A program made the translations under genes and the position numbers. The notes beneath the pieces were generated by a model that was not told where the DNA came from, did not search any database, and saw only the letters and a list, made by a program, of their open reading frames with translations. A DNA stretch of 33,562 bases from Thermoplasmata archaeon (GTDB lineage: Archaea > Thermoplasmatota > Thermoplasmata > Sysuiplasmatales > Sysuiplasmataceae), in NCBI GenBank assembly GCA_021817225.1, contig JAKAVR010000019.1:1-33562 (forward strand). The letters run 5' to 3'. The stretch's first letter is position 1; every line of letters starts with the position of its first letter. This document shows, in pieces, positions 18,670 through 28,429 of the stretch.

Positions 18670-19170
18670 ATGTGGGAAGATATCGCACGGGAATTCGGCA
18701 TTTACCCGGGACAATCGAAGGTCGCACGAATGATGATTAAGCTTGGACTCCGGGTCAGGGATGCGAAAATATACTGCGGGGACGTGAGGCTCAGTGACGT
18801 TTCAATTGCAAGATCCGCAGGCGTCGACAGGAGAGTAGTCCGAGCGACTGCGGAGACGATAAGCAAGGATCCGGAACTGATGAAATTCTTCGGCAATCTG
18901 CAGCCAGTCGCGAATCTAAGCCATGTGGCGCACGAAATGAACTGGGGGACGGTTGAAATAAGCGTGGACAATGCGGACCAGCCTGGAATACTGGCCGAAG
19001 TGTCCAAGATAATAGCAGATGCCGGAATAAGCATCAGGCAGGCCATTGTCGAGGACCCTGAACTCAACGAGGATCCCAAGCTGTACGTGGTCACAGGCTC
19101 GGAGGTGCCGGCCGAGCTTATTCCACTTCTGAAAAAAGCAAAGGGCGTCAGGGAACTGACGCTGAGATGA
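18670..19170 (+). CDS. HTH/ACT-domain regulator of amino acid metabolism (COG2150-like)
   Basis: N-terminal HTH-like region (SDVSIARSAGVDRRVVRATAETI), C-terminal ACT domain (VEISVDNADQPGILAEVSKIIADAGISIRQAIVED); divergent from the aromatic operon. Confidence 0.82.
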   Translation: MWEDIAREFGIYPGQSKVARMMIKLGLRVRDAKIYCGDVRLSDVSIARSAGVDRRVVRATAETISKDPELMKFFGNLQPVANLSHVAHEMNWGTVEISVDNADQPGILAEVSKIIADAGISIRQAIVEDPELNEDPKLYVVTGSEVPAELIPLLKKAKGVRELTLR

Positions 19171-19197
19171 CAGTGGTGGATGTCTGTGCTCCACTTC

Positions 19198-22100
19198 TCA
19201 GATACGCACCAGCTTCGGTTCACCCCTGATTCCGAATTCGATTGCCTCGGCCATCAGCTTCGCCCCGCTTATTGTGGTCACCAGCGGTATGCCTGTCTCC
19301 ACCGCAACGCGTCTCATCATTGAGCCGTCGCGGACGCTCCCCGATGCTATCCTGGGAGTGTTGATCACAAGAGAAACGTTGCCTGACCTCATCAGGCCTA
19401 TGGCGTCCGGTTTCAGGTTCTCAGACAGTTTGTAGGCCCTTTCTGCACGGATCCCGTTCCTCTCAAGGAATTCCTGTGTGCCCCTCGTTGCATATATGCC
19501 GAAACCAAGCGACATGAGTTTTGATGCCACGGGCAGAAGCTGCTCCTTGTCCGCGTCCCTTACAGTCATGTAGACAGACCCGCTTGTTGGCAGCCTGTAC
19601 CCTGCTGCGGTGAATCCCTTCCAGGCAGCCTCGGCATATGTCCTGCCGATGCTCATGACTTCGCCCGTGCTCTTCATCTCGGGGCCAAGCACGCTGTCCA
19701 CGCCCCTCAGCTTCAGGAACGGGAACACTGAGACCTTCACCGCGACCTTCTCTCCGATCCTGCTCCTGAGATCGAATTCGTCCAGCCTGTGTCCAAGTAT
19801 TGCTTTTGTCGCAATCTTTGACAGGGGTATGCCCGTAGCCTTTGAAACGAACGGCACCGTCCTGCTGGCCCTCGGGTTTGCCTCCAGGACAAACACCCTG
19901 CCTTCCCTGACAGCGAACTGGTAATTCGCAAGCCCCTTCACCTGGAGAGAGGAAGTCAGGAGGAGAGTCTGCCTCTCTATTTCTGCCACCTCCTCCCTGC
20001 TGAGTGTTTGCGGTGGCATCACCATTGTTGCGTCACCCGAATGCACACCGGCAGCCTCCACATGCTCCAGTATTCCTCCTATGAATGTGCCCGAACCGTC
20101 GGAAACAACATCGACATCCACCTCCACCGCCCTTGAAAGGTACCTTTCAATAAGCAGGCCGTTGGAGCGCGATATTCCTGTGCTGCCAAGGTATGATTTC
20201 ATCTGGGCTTCATCGAACACAATCTCCATCCCCCTGCCTCCTATTATGTGGGACGGCCTGAGAATGAGAGGATATGAAAGCTCTCCTGCGCATTTCATTG
20301 CCTCTTCTGCGGAGAATGCCTCGAGGGAAGCAGGCTGCTCAAGGCCAAGGGCCCTGACAAAGTCGGAGAACTTCTTCCTGTTTCCTGCAAGGACAAGAGA
20401 TGAGAGTGGTGTGCCGAGTATGTTCACCAGCGGTTCCCGGCCTATGTCCATGGCTGCATTAAGTGCAGTCTGGCCGCCGAACTGGGTCATCACGCCAAAG
20501 GGCCTCTCCCGGTCGACTATATCCATTATGTCGCGCCTGGTGAGCGGTTCGAAGTACAGCCTTGAGCTCAGGTCAAAGTCAGTTGACACGGTCTCGGGGT
20601 TGTTGTTGACAATGATTGCGTCATATCCCTCCTCCCTGGAAGTCAGCGCGGCGTGAACACAGCAGTAGTCGAACTCTATGCCCTGGCCGATGCGAATAGG
20701 TCCGCCGCCGATTATCAGTATTCCCTTCCTTCCGGTTTCCCTGACCTCGTCGACTCCCTGCGTTGTTCCGTAGTAGTAGGGAGTATGGGCCTCGAACTCT
20801 GCCGCGCATGTATCCACCATCCTGTAGCACTTGGTATGGGGAGGTGCTTTCCCGGTAAGCCTCGCGATGTAGTCCGGGCTGAATCCGAGCTGGAGCGCTT
20901 CTGCAAGCGCACCATCCTTCCCGAGTCTCACCGATTCAGACACGCGGACCAGATGCTCCATCTTGTGGAGGAAGAATGCATTCCAGCCGCACTCCTTCCT
21001 TATCCTGGCAACGGGAAAGGATCTCCTGAGTGCCTCGATTACTGCATATACCCGCCTGTCAGAGGGCCTTCTGAGCTCCTCCACAATCGAGCTGTCCTGC
21101 CACTCTGCAACTTCACCTGTCTCAAGATCCAGGAGGCCGGTCTCTAGCGAGCGGAGCGCCTTAAGCATTGCCTCCTCGAATGATCTCCCTATCGCCATCG
21201 TCTCCCCGGTGCTTTTCATCTGCGTGCCTATTCTCCTGTCGGCAAGCCTGAACTTGTCAAACGGCCAGCGGGGGATCTTTACGACAACATAGTCAAGCGC
21301 AGGCTCGAATGCGGCCAGGGTCTTCCTTGTGATTGCATTCTCGATCTCATCCAGACGCAGGCCGAGTGCTATTTTAGCCGCAATCCGGGCGATTGGATAG
21401 CCAGTGGCTTTCGAGGCCAGCGCGGAGCTTCTTGAAACCCTGGGATTGACTTCGACCACCCTGAATTCCCTTGTGCGCGGGTGAACGGCGAACTGCACAT
21501 TGCACGCACCCTCTATGCCAAGAAGCTCGACAATCCTGAGGGCTGAGCTGCGGAGCATCTGGTGTTCCCTGTCGCTCAGCGTCTGGGCCGGGGCAACCAC
21601 GATGCTCTCCCCGGTGTGAATACCCATCGGGTCGAGGTTTTCCATGCTGCAGATTATGATGCAGTTTCCAGCCGAATCCCGAACGACCTCGTACTCGTAT
21701 TCTTCCCAGTTCAGTATGCTTTCCTCAACTATTACCTGGCCTATCCTGGAACTCGCAAGTCCCGTCCCGACAACGTATTCAAGCTCTTCATCACCACGGA
21801 CTATGCCGCTGCCGGTTCCGCCGAGCGTGTATGCGGACCGTATCATCACGGGATATCCACCAAGCTCCTCCACCAGCTTCCTTGAATCTGCAAGTGAGGT
21901 GCATGTGAAGCTCTTTGCAACAGGAAGGCCTCCCCCGATCATCGCTTCCCTGAAAAGCTCCCTGTCCTCGGAAGCCGAAATGGCAGCCTGGTTTGACCCG
22001 AGCAGCCTGACATTGTGGTCGGACAGCACTGATTTCTCTGACAGTTCAGAGCAGAGATTGAGTGCCGTCTGGCCGCCCATCCCGCTGAAAATGCCGTCAA

Positions 22101-22365
22101 TCTTCTCCTCCACAATTATGCGCCTTACAGTCTCGGCATCCATTGGCTCGATGTAGACGGTGTCGGCAATCTCCCTGTCGCTCTGGATAGTGGCTGGATT
22201 CGAATTGAGCAGGACCACATGAACACCCTCCTCCCTTGCCGCCTTGCATGCCTGGCTGCCTGAAAAATCAAATTCAGCTGCCTGGCCGATCACGATCGGT
22301 CCCGACCCAATGACAAGCACTTTTCTCAGTGTCGGGTCGAGGGGCATTTCAGGCACCTCGCTCAA
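19198..22365 (-). CDS. carB: carbamoyl-phosphate synthase large subunit (undivided); start could be TTG 22365, GTG or ATG 22347
   Basis: VLVIGSGPIVIGQAAEFDFSGSQACKA; second half GILIIGGGPIRIGQGIEFDYCCVHAA; C-terminal MGS-like domain. Confidence 0.97.
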   Translation of the reverse strand: MSEVPEMPLDPTLRKVLVIGSGPIVIGQAAEFDFSGSQACKAAREEGVHVVLLNSNPATIQSDREIADTVYIEPMDAETVRRIIVEEKIDGIFSGMGGQTALNLCSELSEKSVLSDHNVRLLGSNQAAISASEDRELFREAMIGGGLPVAKSFTCTSLADSRKLVEELGGYPVMIRSAYTLGGTGSGIVRGDEELEYVVGTGLASSRIGQVIVEESILNWEEYEYEVVRDSAGNCIIICSMENLDPMGIHTGESIVVAPAQTLSDREHQMLRSSALRIVELLGIEGACNVQFAVHPRTREFRVVEVNPRVSRSSALASKATGYPIARIAAKIALGLRLDEIENAITRKTLAAFEPALDYVVVKIPRWPFDKFRLADRRIGTQMKSTGETMAIGRSFEEAMLKALRSLETGLLDLETGEVAEWQDSSIVEELRRPSDRRVYAVIEALRRSFPVARIRKECGWNAFFLHKMEHLVRVSESVRLGKDGALAEALQLGFSPDYIARLTGKAPPHTKCYRMVDTCAAEFEAHTPYYYGTTQGVDEVRETGRKGILIIGGGPIRIGQGIEFDYCCVHAALTSREEGYDAIIVNNNPETVSTDFDLSSRLYFEPLTRRDIMDIVDRERPFGVMTQFGGQTALNAAMDIGREPLVNILGTPLSSLVLAGNRKKFSDFVRALGLEQPASLEAFSAEEAMKCAGELSYPLILRPSHIIGGRGMEIVFDEAQMKSYLGSTGISRSNGLLIERYLSRAVEVDVDVVSDGSGTFIGGILEHVEAAGVHSGDATMVMPPQTLSREEVAEIERQTLLLTSSLQVKGLANYQFAVREGRVFVLEANPRASRTVPFVSKATGIPLSKIATKAILGHRLDEFDLRSRIGEKVAVKVSVFPFLKLRGVDSVLGPEMKSTGEVMSIGRTYAEAAWKGFTAAGYRLPTSGSVYMTVRDADKEQLLPVASKLMSLGFGIYATRGTQEFLERNGIRAERAYKLSENLKPDAIGLMRSGNVSLVINTPRIASGSVRDGSMMRRVAVETGIPLVTTISGAKLMAEAIEFGIRGEPKLVRI

Positions 22366-23452
22366 CTATTTTCTTGAATGCATCATATATGAAAGTCGTA
22401 TCAGAGGGGCCAGGCCCGCCCTCGGGGTGATACTGTGTCGTTATGACGCGCCCGTTGCTGTGTTGAAGGCCCTCAACCGTCCAGTCATTCAAACTCCTCT
22501 GACTTACGTTCAGCGGTGTGCCGGACAGGGATTCTTCGTCGACGCCAAAGCCGTGGTTCTGCGAAGTGATGTAGACCTTTTCGCCGAACCTCACCGGATG
22601 GTTTATTCCCCTGTGGCCGAACTTGAGCTTGTAGGTGCGTGCCCCCTGGGAAAGCGCAACAAGCTGGTGCCCGAGACAGATGCCGAGGACAGGATACTCT
22701 TCGCACAGGCGGCGGAGAGAAGTCAGTGTCTGTGACATACCCGGATGGGACGGATCGCCTGGGCCGCTTGAAACAACAATGCATTCTGGCGACAGGGACT
22801 TGACACGCTCAAAGGTGGTTGAATGCGGAACAACGTACGTCTCGAATCTTAAGGAAATGTCGCGCAGGAGGTTCTTCTTCATCCCGCAGTCGATTATGAC
22901 AGCCCTCGGCCCACTCCCAAACGGCCCCCTTTTTCTTGATGTGCTGACCTCGCCGACAAGGTTCTCCTCCCACACGTTCTTCATGCGCTCCATCTCCCTC
23001 AGCCTGATTTCCCCTTGGTCAATGTCTGGGCCGGGGATGATCATGCCCTTCATTGTACCTGCAGTCCTCACCTTCTGCACAAGGCTTCTTGTGTCGATCC
23101 CCTCTATGCCGGGAACACGGTGCTTCTTCAGGAAATCGCTGAGTGATGTGCCGGCGCCGGACGGGGCCGATGCGCATTCGGAAACAACAATTCCGCGTAC
23201 CTGGGGGCCTTTTGACTGAAGTGAATTGGAAGTGAACCTGTAGTTTCCAATCAGTGGGTAGCTGAAGACAAGCAACTGGCCCCGGTACGACGGGTCTGTA
23301 ACAGATTCTTCGAAGCCGGTCATTGAAGTTGAAAAAACTACTTCGCCGTACGCCCCTGAAACATGGCCGAAAATACTGCCCTCATAAGAAGTCCCGTCCT
23401 CGAGCAGCAGAAGGCCCGCGTTTTTCAAATGAGATACCTTTGATGCATTCAC
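22349..23452 (-). CDS. carA: carbamoyl-phosphate synthase small subunit
   Basis: LLLEDGTSYEGSIFG, GEVVFSTSMTGFEESVTDPSYRGQ, PVLGICLGHQLVALSQGA, QYHPEGGPGPSDT. Confidence 0.97.
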   Translation of the reverse strand: MNASKVSHLKNAGLLLLEDGTSYEGSIFGHVSGAYGEVVFSTSMTGFEESVTDPSYRGQLLVFSYPLIGNYRFTSNSLQSKGPQVRGIVVSECASAPSGAGTSLSDFLKKHRVPGIEGIDTRSLVQKVRTAGTMKGMIIPGPDIDQGEIRLREMERMKNVWEENLVGEVSTSRKRGPFGSGPRAVIIDCGMKKNLLRDISLRFETYVVPHSTTFERVKSLSPECIVVSSGPGDPSHPGMSQTLTSLRRLCEEYPVLGICLGHQLVALSQGARTYKLKFGHRGINHPVRFGEKVYITSQNHGFGVDEESLSGTPLNVSQRSLNDWTVEGLQHSNGRVITTQYHPEGGPGPSDTTFIYDAFKKIVERGA

Positions 23453-23548
23453 ATCCGGTACTTATTAGTTTTCGAGATTCCGTAATCCAGGCGGACCGGA
23501 CAGCCGTGACAGGAGCATCTGGACTGCCCGATGTGCGACAGGGAATAT

Positions 23549-23812
23549 TCAGAGAAAGTTGCCGCGCCTTATCACAACTGCAAGACCGGCAGCAGACAGC
23601 ACGCACACAACAGCGCCGACTGCGGAGAAGACAAGCTGGTTCAGTGCGCTCGGCGAACTCGCATTCAGGCCGCCTGAAGGGCCATCGGACTGGAAAAGCA
23701 CGGGGCCAGTTGTTATGGAATAAGATGAAGCCGGATGGGCTGCCTGGACCATGAGCATGAACAGTACAAAAACCACTATAGCAGCAAGTATGGTCGTGCT
23801 CGTCAGATTCAT
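23549..23812 (-). CDS. small membrane protein with two predicted hydrophobic segments
   Basis: 87 aa; ILAAIVVFVLFMLMVQAA near the N-terminus, Ser/Gly/Asn-rich middle, VFSAVGAVVCVLSAAGLAVVIRRGNFL at the end; A/T-rich AAATAAATAA upstream on the minus strand. Confidence 0.55.
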   Translation of the reverse strand: MNLTSTTILAAIVVFVLFMLMVQAAHPASSYSITTGPVLFQSDGPSGGLNASSPSALNQLVFSAVGAVVCVLSAAGLAVVIRRGNFL

Positions 23813-23886
23813 GGCAGTACCCAGCAGATCTTGGATTATTTATTTGTTGCCCATAGATCCTCAATCACAAAAGCAACCAACGCGGA

Positions 23887-25083
23887 CTATGCCTCGAGCC
23901 TGGCGCTTTTCTTGTGCTTCCGGGCATCCACCCTCATTGACTTCATTTCCTTGACCATGCTCTCAAGCTTGTACAGAAGGTCCTGGACTGTTTTCAGCGG
24001 CTCCCAGTCAATTGACTTGGCGACAAACAGCTTGTCCACCGTCTGGAGCTTCGCGCTTAGGGAATACTTGACCTTGCTGAATTCACTGCTGTATGTGTGC
24101 ACATGCATGTAAAGAGAAACAGGCCTCGATATCTTTTCGATCCTGTTCATGCTCTTCTGTATCGCATTGTACATTTCTTCCAGTATGCCCTCGTCTGTCA
24201 ACCCTGTTATCTGGACATAGACAGCCTCCCTGATCTGGAGAGATGTTACCATCTGCGCAATGTCAAACTTTGTGACTATGCCGACGGGGACGCCATCTGA
24301 GAGCACAGGGAGGGAACGCACCTTCTCGTTAAGCATCATTTTCATCGCCTTCTCCATGCTGTCCGATGGCGAGAGGCTGCGGTAGTCCTTTCCTGCAATG
24401 CTTCCGACAGTGACCTCCACCGGGTTTGCATTTCCCACAATTTCACCGAAGGTCTGGCTTGACCGTGATTTCAATCCAAGTGCAATCAGATCGGATATCG
24501 AAAGCATGGAGGTCATCCGTCCTGCATCATCAACGATGGGAATTGTCCTTATTCCGGTGGATCTCATTGTTTCAAATGCCTTGTCCAGGTATTCCTTTTC
24601 AGAGAGAGCGACAACGCTCGGCGTCATCACGCTTGAGACGCTCACCCTTCCGATTTCCCTGACTGTTGAGACAAGCCTGACAAGAAGAGTCCTGTCTGCA
24701 ACTCCAACCAGCCTGCCGTCCTCAGTCACAGGCAACTGCCTGAACCCCGTGTCCACGATTGCATCCGCAAGGTCAAACACGTTGCTCCATGGATGCAATT
24801 CAGGGTACGCAGTCATCAGCGTTTTCACCTTGGTGTTTGCAGGAAGGTTCTTGCGCCTCACTATTTGCTTCATCGAAAGCACGCCTACAAGCTTCTTCCT
24901 CTCCATCACAGGTATTTCGTCAAGATCCTTCTCAACCATCTTGCCTGCTATGTTCCTTAATTCCTCTTCCGGCGTGGTGTAAACAAGCTGACCCTTCACC
25001 TCAGGCTTGCCTATCGAAATTTTCGCAATCCTGCCAGCAACGATGCTTACCTCCGACATAGAACCGAATATTGTGCTATCCAT
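23887..25083 (-). CDS. multi-CBS-domain protein with C-terminal HPF/RaiA-like domain
   Basis: Repeated CBS signatures (DEIPVMERKKLVGVLSMKQI, RQLPVTEDGRLVGVADR, RTIPIVDDAGRMTSMLSISDL, RSLPVLSDGVPVGIVTKFDI), then VYVQITGLTDEGILEEMYNAIQKSMNRIEKI...VSLYMHVHTYSS...KVKYSLSAKLQTVDKLFVAKSIDWEPLKTVQDLLYKLESMVKEMKSM. Confidence 0.85.
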   Translation of the reverse strand: MDSTIFGSMSEVSIVAGRIAKISIGKPEVKGQLVYTTPEEELRNIAGKMVEKDLDEIPVMERKKLVGVLSMKQIVRRKNLPANTKVKTLMTAYPELHPWSNVFDLADAIVDTGFRQLPVTEDGRLVGVADRTLLVRLVSTVREIGRVSVSSVMTPSVVALSEKEYLDKAFETMRSTGIRTIPIVDDAGRMTSMLSISDLIALGLKSRSSQTFGEIVGNANPVEVTVGSIAGKDYRSLSPSDSMEKAMKMMLNEKVRSLPVLSDGVPVGIVTKFDIAQMVTSLQIREAVYVQITGLTDEGILEEMYNAIQKSMNRIEKISRPVSLYMHVHTYSSEFSKVKYSLSAKLQTVDKLFVAKSIDWEPLKTVQDLLYKLESMVKEMKSMRVDARKHKKSARLEA

Positions 25084-25086
25084 CCA

Positions 25087-26841
25087 CTATCCCTCTTTTT
25101 CACCCATGCTCTCTTCTTTCTGCTCGACCGGTGAGCCGAAGTCCTCAAGCCTCCCGCCTGAGAGCAGCCTGCCGATCGACCCTGCCAGATCCTTCCTGCC
25201 GATGCGCACCTGCTTTCTGCTGTCCCTTTCCCTGACTGTGACAGTCCCATCCTTCAATGTCACGTCGTCCACAGTTATGCAGTATGGAGTCCCGACTTCA
25301 TCCATTCTTGCATACCGCCTGCCTATTGAGCCAGAGTCGTCGTAGTACGGTTCAACACCCCCGACAAGGAGCTCATCATGAATCGCCAGCGCCGCCTCAG
25401 TCATACGGCTGTCGTCAAGGAGCGGAAACACTCCCGCCTTGATCGGTGCTATCCGGGGAGGAAGTCTCAGAACAACGTAACCGTCCGATTCACTGAAGCT
25501 GTGCTCCAGCACCGTGAAGAAAATCCTGTCCAGGCCCATGGAAGGTTCCACAACATGCGGAACGAACTTCTCCCCTCTCACCTTTTCTTCTGTCTCCACA
25601 ACCGAAAAAAATTCTGCAGGCACATCGATCCTGTTCCCATTGAATTGTATCCGGATGCTTTTTTTTCCACGCACATCTTCAGGCGAAAGCTGTTCAATCA
25701 GCAGTGCCATCTCCTTTGCCTTTTCCTTGTAGACAGGGCCGAGCTTAGGCCTGTTAGCCCTGACAATTGCTTTCCTCTCCACCCTTTCGGTACCACTTTT
25801 TCTGAAGAATGTGAGATCTGCGGACGAGCCCTTGATGTGGGCACTAAGATCGTAGCTGCCCCTGTATGCGACTCCTGCCACTTCCGTCCAGCCGCTGCTC
25901 AGCTCCGCCTCGAAATCCCATGTTTCAGTGGAATAGTGTGCCATTTCATCCTTGGCGTGCTGCCTGAACCTGCTTCTCGAAGGATCGACGCCTACACTGA
26001 CCATGAACCTGTGGGTCAGGCACATGAAATAGGCAAGCACTTCGCTGCCAATGATGCCACCGCGCACAGCCTCGTCAGCGCTGATTGTTGTCTGTTTCCC
26101 GCTCCTTGGAAGGAGGTTGAGCTTAACATCCGTTATCTTTACAAAATCCTTCCATTGCTTTTCTGAAGGGTCTATGAAAAGCTCTGCCTCAAGCATGTTG
26201 AGTTCCCTGAGCCTTAGCAGTCCCTGCCTGGGTGATATCTCGTTTCTGTATCCCCTTCCGGTCTGAATCACGCCGAAGGGGAGCTTCTCCCTGAAGAAGC
26301 GGTTTATCTGCTGGAAGTTCATGAAAATCCCCTGGGCAGTCTCGGGGCGCAGATATCCAGTCTTGCTTCCTGCCGGCCCTATCTGGGTCTGGAACATGAG
26401 ATTGAACGGCCTCGGGGCCGAGAAGTTCCTGGAGCCGCATCTGGGACACCTGGTCTTCTCCTCCGAAAGCTTTTTTGAGAGCGTTTCGGGGGTGGAAGGA
26501 GCACCGGCAAGATCAACAAGGTGATCAGCCCTGAAAGATTCGTGACAGCTGTTGCAGTCAACCAGGTAATCCGTGAAGAACTCGAGATGACCCGATGACC
26601 TGAAAACGCTCTCAGGATTGACGGTAGGAGTGTCAATTTCGTAGAAGTCCTCTGACCTGTAAATCCGTCTCCAGGTGTCAGTGATACTGTTTCGCATCAA
26701 CATACCGAGGGGACCGTAATCGTAGAATCCGGCTATACCGCCGTATATCTCGAACGATGGCCAGTAGAAACCGCGCCTCTTTGACATGGATACCAGTTTC
26801 TCTGTAATGTCACCGCTGTCCGACTCTTTGGTAAGCACCAT
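25087..26841 (-). CDS. glyS: glycyl-tRNA synthetase (class II, archaeal/eukaryal type)
   Basis: KRRGFYWPSFEIYGGIAGFYDYGPLG, LRPETAQGIFMNFQQINRFFREKLPFGVIQTGRGYRNEISPRQGLLRLREL, VVEPSMGLDRIFF. Confidence 0.97.
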   Translation of the reverse strand: MVLTKESDSGDITEKLVSMSKRRGFYWPSFEIYGGIAGFYDYGPLGMLMRNSITDTWRRIYRSEDFYEIDTPTVNPESVFRSSGHLEFFTDYLVDCNSCHESFRADHLVDLAGAPSTPETLSKKLSEEKTRCPRCGSRNFSAPRPFNLMFQTQIGPAGSKTGYLRPETAQGIFMNFQQINRFFREKLPFGVIQTGRGYRNEISPRQGLLRLRELNMLEAELFIDPSEKQWKDFVKITDVKLNLLPRSGKQTTISADEAVRGGIIGSEVLAYFMCLTHRFMVSVGVDPSRSRFRQHAKDEMAHYSTETWDFEAELSSGWTEVAGVAYRGSYDLSAHIKGSSADLTFFRKSGTERVERKAIVRANRPKLGPVYKEKAKEMALLIEQLSPEDVRGKKSIRIQFNGNRIDVPAEFFSVVETEEKVRGEKFVPHVVEPSMGLDRIFFTVLEHSFSESDGYVVLRLPPRIAPIKAGVFPLLDDSRMTEAALAIHDELLVGGVEPYYDDSGSIGRRYARMDEVGTPYCITVDDVTLKDGTVTVRERDSRKQVRIGRKDLAGSIGRLLSGGRLEDFGSPVEQKEESMGEKEG

Positions 26842-27030
26842 AAGTGGACATTAGCATGATGGAAATAATCAATGTTTCCATAACGAAAAGAATCCCTGCG
26901 TTGACGGTGCCCGATGAGGCAGAACATGGCACTGTGTTATCCATTACTGGTCATGAATAAATATACTGAAAAAGAGGTGGAGCGGCGATATGGAAGGTGA
27001 AGTGTTATCTTTTGAGCCGCATTACACGGG

Positions 27031-27729
27031 ATGATGCCACTCAAGAGAATGGTGATCAGCCTCAACCTGGAGGCTATTGCCCCCCTTGGCGAGCTTCTCT
27101 CGAAGTTCTACAGAAGAAACAGCAGCATGGAACTTCTGCAAACGCTCTTCATTTCCGAAGACGTTGTTGCCGAACTTGTAAGGATCAGAAGGGCAGCAGA
27201 CTTCTACACGGTTGATGAGATAGGGAAGAGGAGGGAGGAGCTGATGAAGAAGTACAACCTCCTGGACTTCGAGGTCATTGATGCCAGTCTGACGGCTGGA
27301 AGCTATACCGCGATAATCAAACATGTCATGCCGCCAAAACTGTCGCCTGTGCTGAAAAAGCTTGGTGGCTCCGTTTATCTTGCTTCACCAATCGGGATCA
27401 GCAGGGGGACCGTTACGCTCACTCTGTTCGTGGAGAAGGACAAGGCAGGTTCGCTGGCCGAGCTGCTTGGACAGCAGGGAATAGACTTCAGGATTCATTC
27501 AGTCACGGACGCTTTTGGAACGGGAAAGACAGAAAACAGGCTCAGTGCATCACAGCTTTCCCTAATTCAGCTTGCCAGCGCGATGGGATACTTCGATGTG
27601 CCGAGGAGGGCAAGCACGGACGATGTTGCCAGGATTGCAGGCGTCACGGCCCCGGCAGTAAGCAAGGCTATCAGGAGAGTCGAGAAGATGCTTGTGGAAA
27701 GACTACTGAATGATACAAGCCTGCTATGA
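27031..27729 (+). CDS. HTH_10 (bacterio-opsin activator-like) transcriptional regulator
   Basis: C-terminal LSASQLSLIQLASAMGYFDVPRRASTDDVARIAGVTAPAVSKAIRRVEKMLVERLL matches the HTH_10 layout. Confidence 0.8.
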   Translation: MMPLKRMVISLNLEAIAPLGELLSKFYRRNSSMELLQTLFISEDVVAELVRIRRAADFYTVDEIGKRREELMKKYNLLDFEVIDASLTAGSYTAIIKHVMPPKLSPVLKKLGGSVYLASPIGISRGTVTLTLFVEKDKAGSLAELLGQQGIDFRIHSVTDAFGTGKTENRLSASQLSLIQLASAMGYFDVPRRASTDDVARIAGVTAPAVSKAIRRVEKMLVERLLNDTSLL

Positions 27730-28338
27730 GCTCATGAATATCAGGAACTCTTCCCTGGATCTTGGCTGCAGTGTATAGTTGCTTTTTTTCTCCGCTCCGA
27801 GAGGGGCGGAAGGTGTCTTGCCGTAGTCATGGCCGGGGTATACAATCAGATCGTCGGGAAGCGAGCGCAGTTTGACAATAAGGCTATCGTACATGCTCTC
27901 AGGGCTGCTGTCTTCCAGGTCCACTCTCCCGCATTCACCTATGAAGAGCGTATCACCAGTGTAGAGCCTGCCATCCGCAAGAAAACATGAGCTGTCCGCG
28001 GTATGGCCGGGGGTGTGAAACAGCCTTAACTCCTCCTTGCCGAGAAGGACAGACTGTCCGTCTGAAAGCCCAATGTCATGCTCGACGCCTGAAGATTCGT
28101 GCGTGACTATCCTCGCGCCGCTTCTCCTTCTTAGCGGCACCGCTTCCTGGACATGATCGTGGTGGTGATGCGTCAGGAGTATGAACTTCAGCTTCAGCCC
28201 TTTGTTCGAAATGGCTGATTCCACCTGGCTGGTATCGAAGGATGGATCGACGACGGCGGCCTCCTTCGACTCCGGGTCCCAGAGCAGATAGGAGAAGTTG
28301 AGCGCCCTTCCGACCTTGTACTGTTCGCTTTCCAACAT
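27724..28338 (-). CDS. MBL-fold hydrolase, ETHE1/glyoxalase II-like
   Basis: LTHHHHDHVQEA, HTPGHTADSS, YTGDTLFIGECGRVDL, YPGHDYG; ATG at 28338 preferred over the ORF-track start at 28539, which overlaps the divergent gene. Confidence 0.87.
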   Translation of the reverse strand: MLESEQYKVGRALNFSYLLWDPESKEAAVVDPSFDTSQVESAISNKGLKLKFILLTHHHHDHVQEAVPLRRRSGARIVTHESSGVEHDIGLSDGQSVLLGKEELRLFHTPGHTADSSCFLADGRLYTGDTLFIGECGRVDLEDSSPESMYDSLIVKLRSLPDDLIVYPGHDYGKTPSAPLGAEKKSNYTLQPRSREEFLIFMSS

Positions 28339-28378
28339 TCGGTTAAAATAATTTAATATGATATATAGGGTTTTAGAA

Positions 28379-28403
28379 TCGGATTGAGAAGAAGCCAATC
28401 CGA
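28379..28403. repeat. perfect 8-bp inverted repeat TCGGATTG-N9-CAATCCGA
   Basis: tcggattg agaagaagc caatccga read directly, in the divergent intergenic region. Confidence 0.85.
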
Positions 28404-28429
28404 CTGACCCAATTCTGCGGGGGCTGGCG

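Noticed and set aside
23382-23864. 160-aa minus ORF overlapping the small membrane protein region
   Set aside because: Cys/Arg-rich translation without motifs, overlaps the carA 5' end; the 87-aa frame with two TM segments is more plausible.
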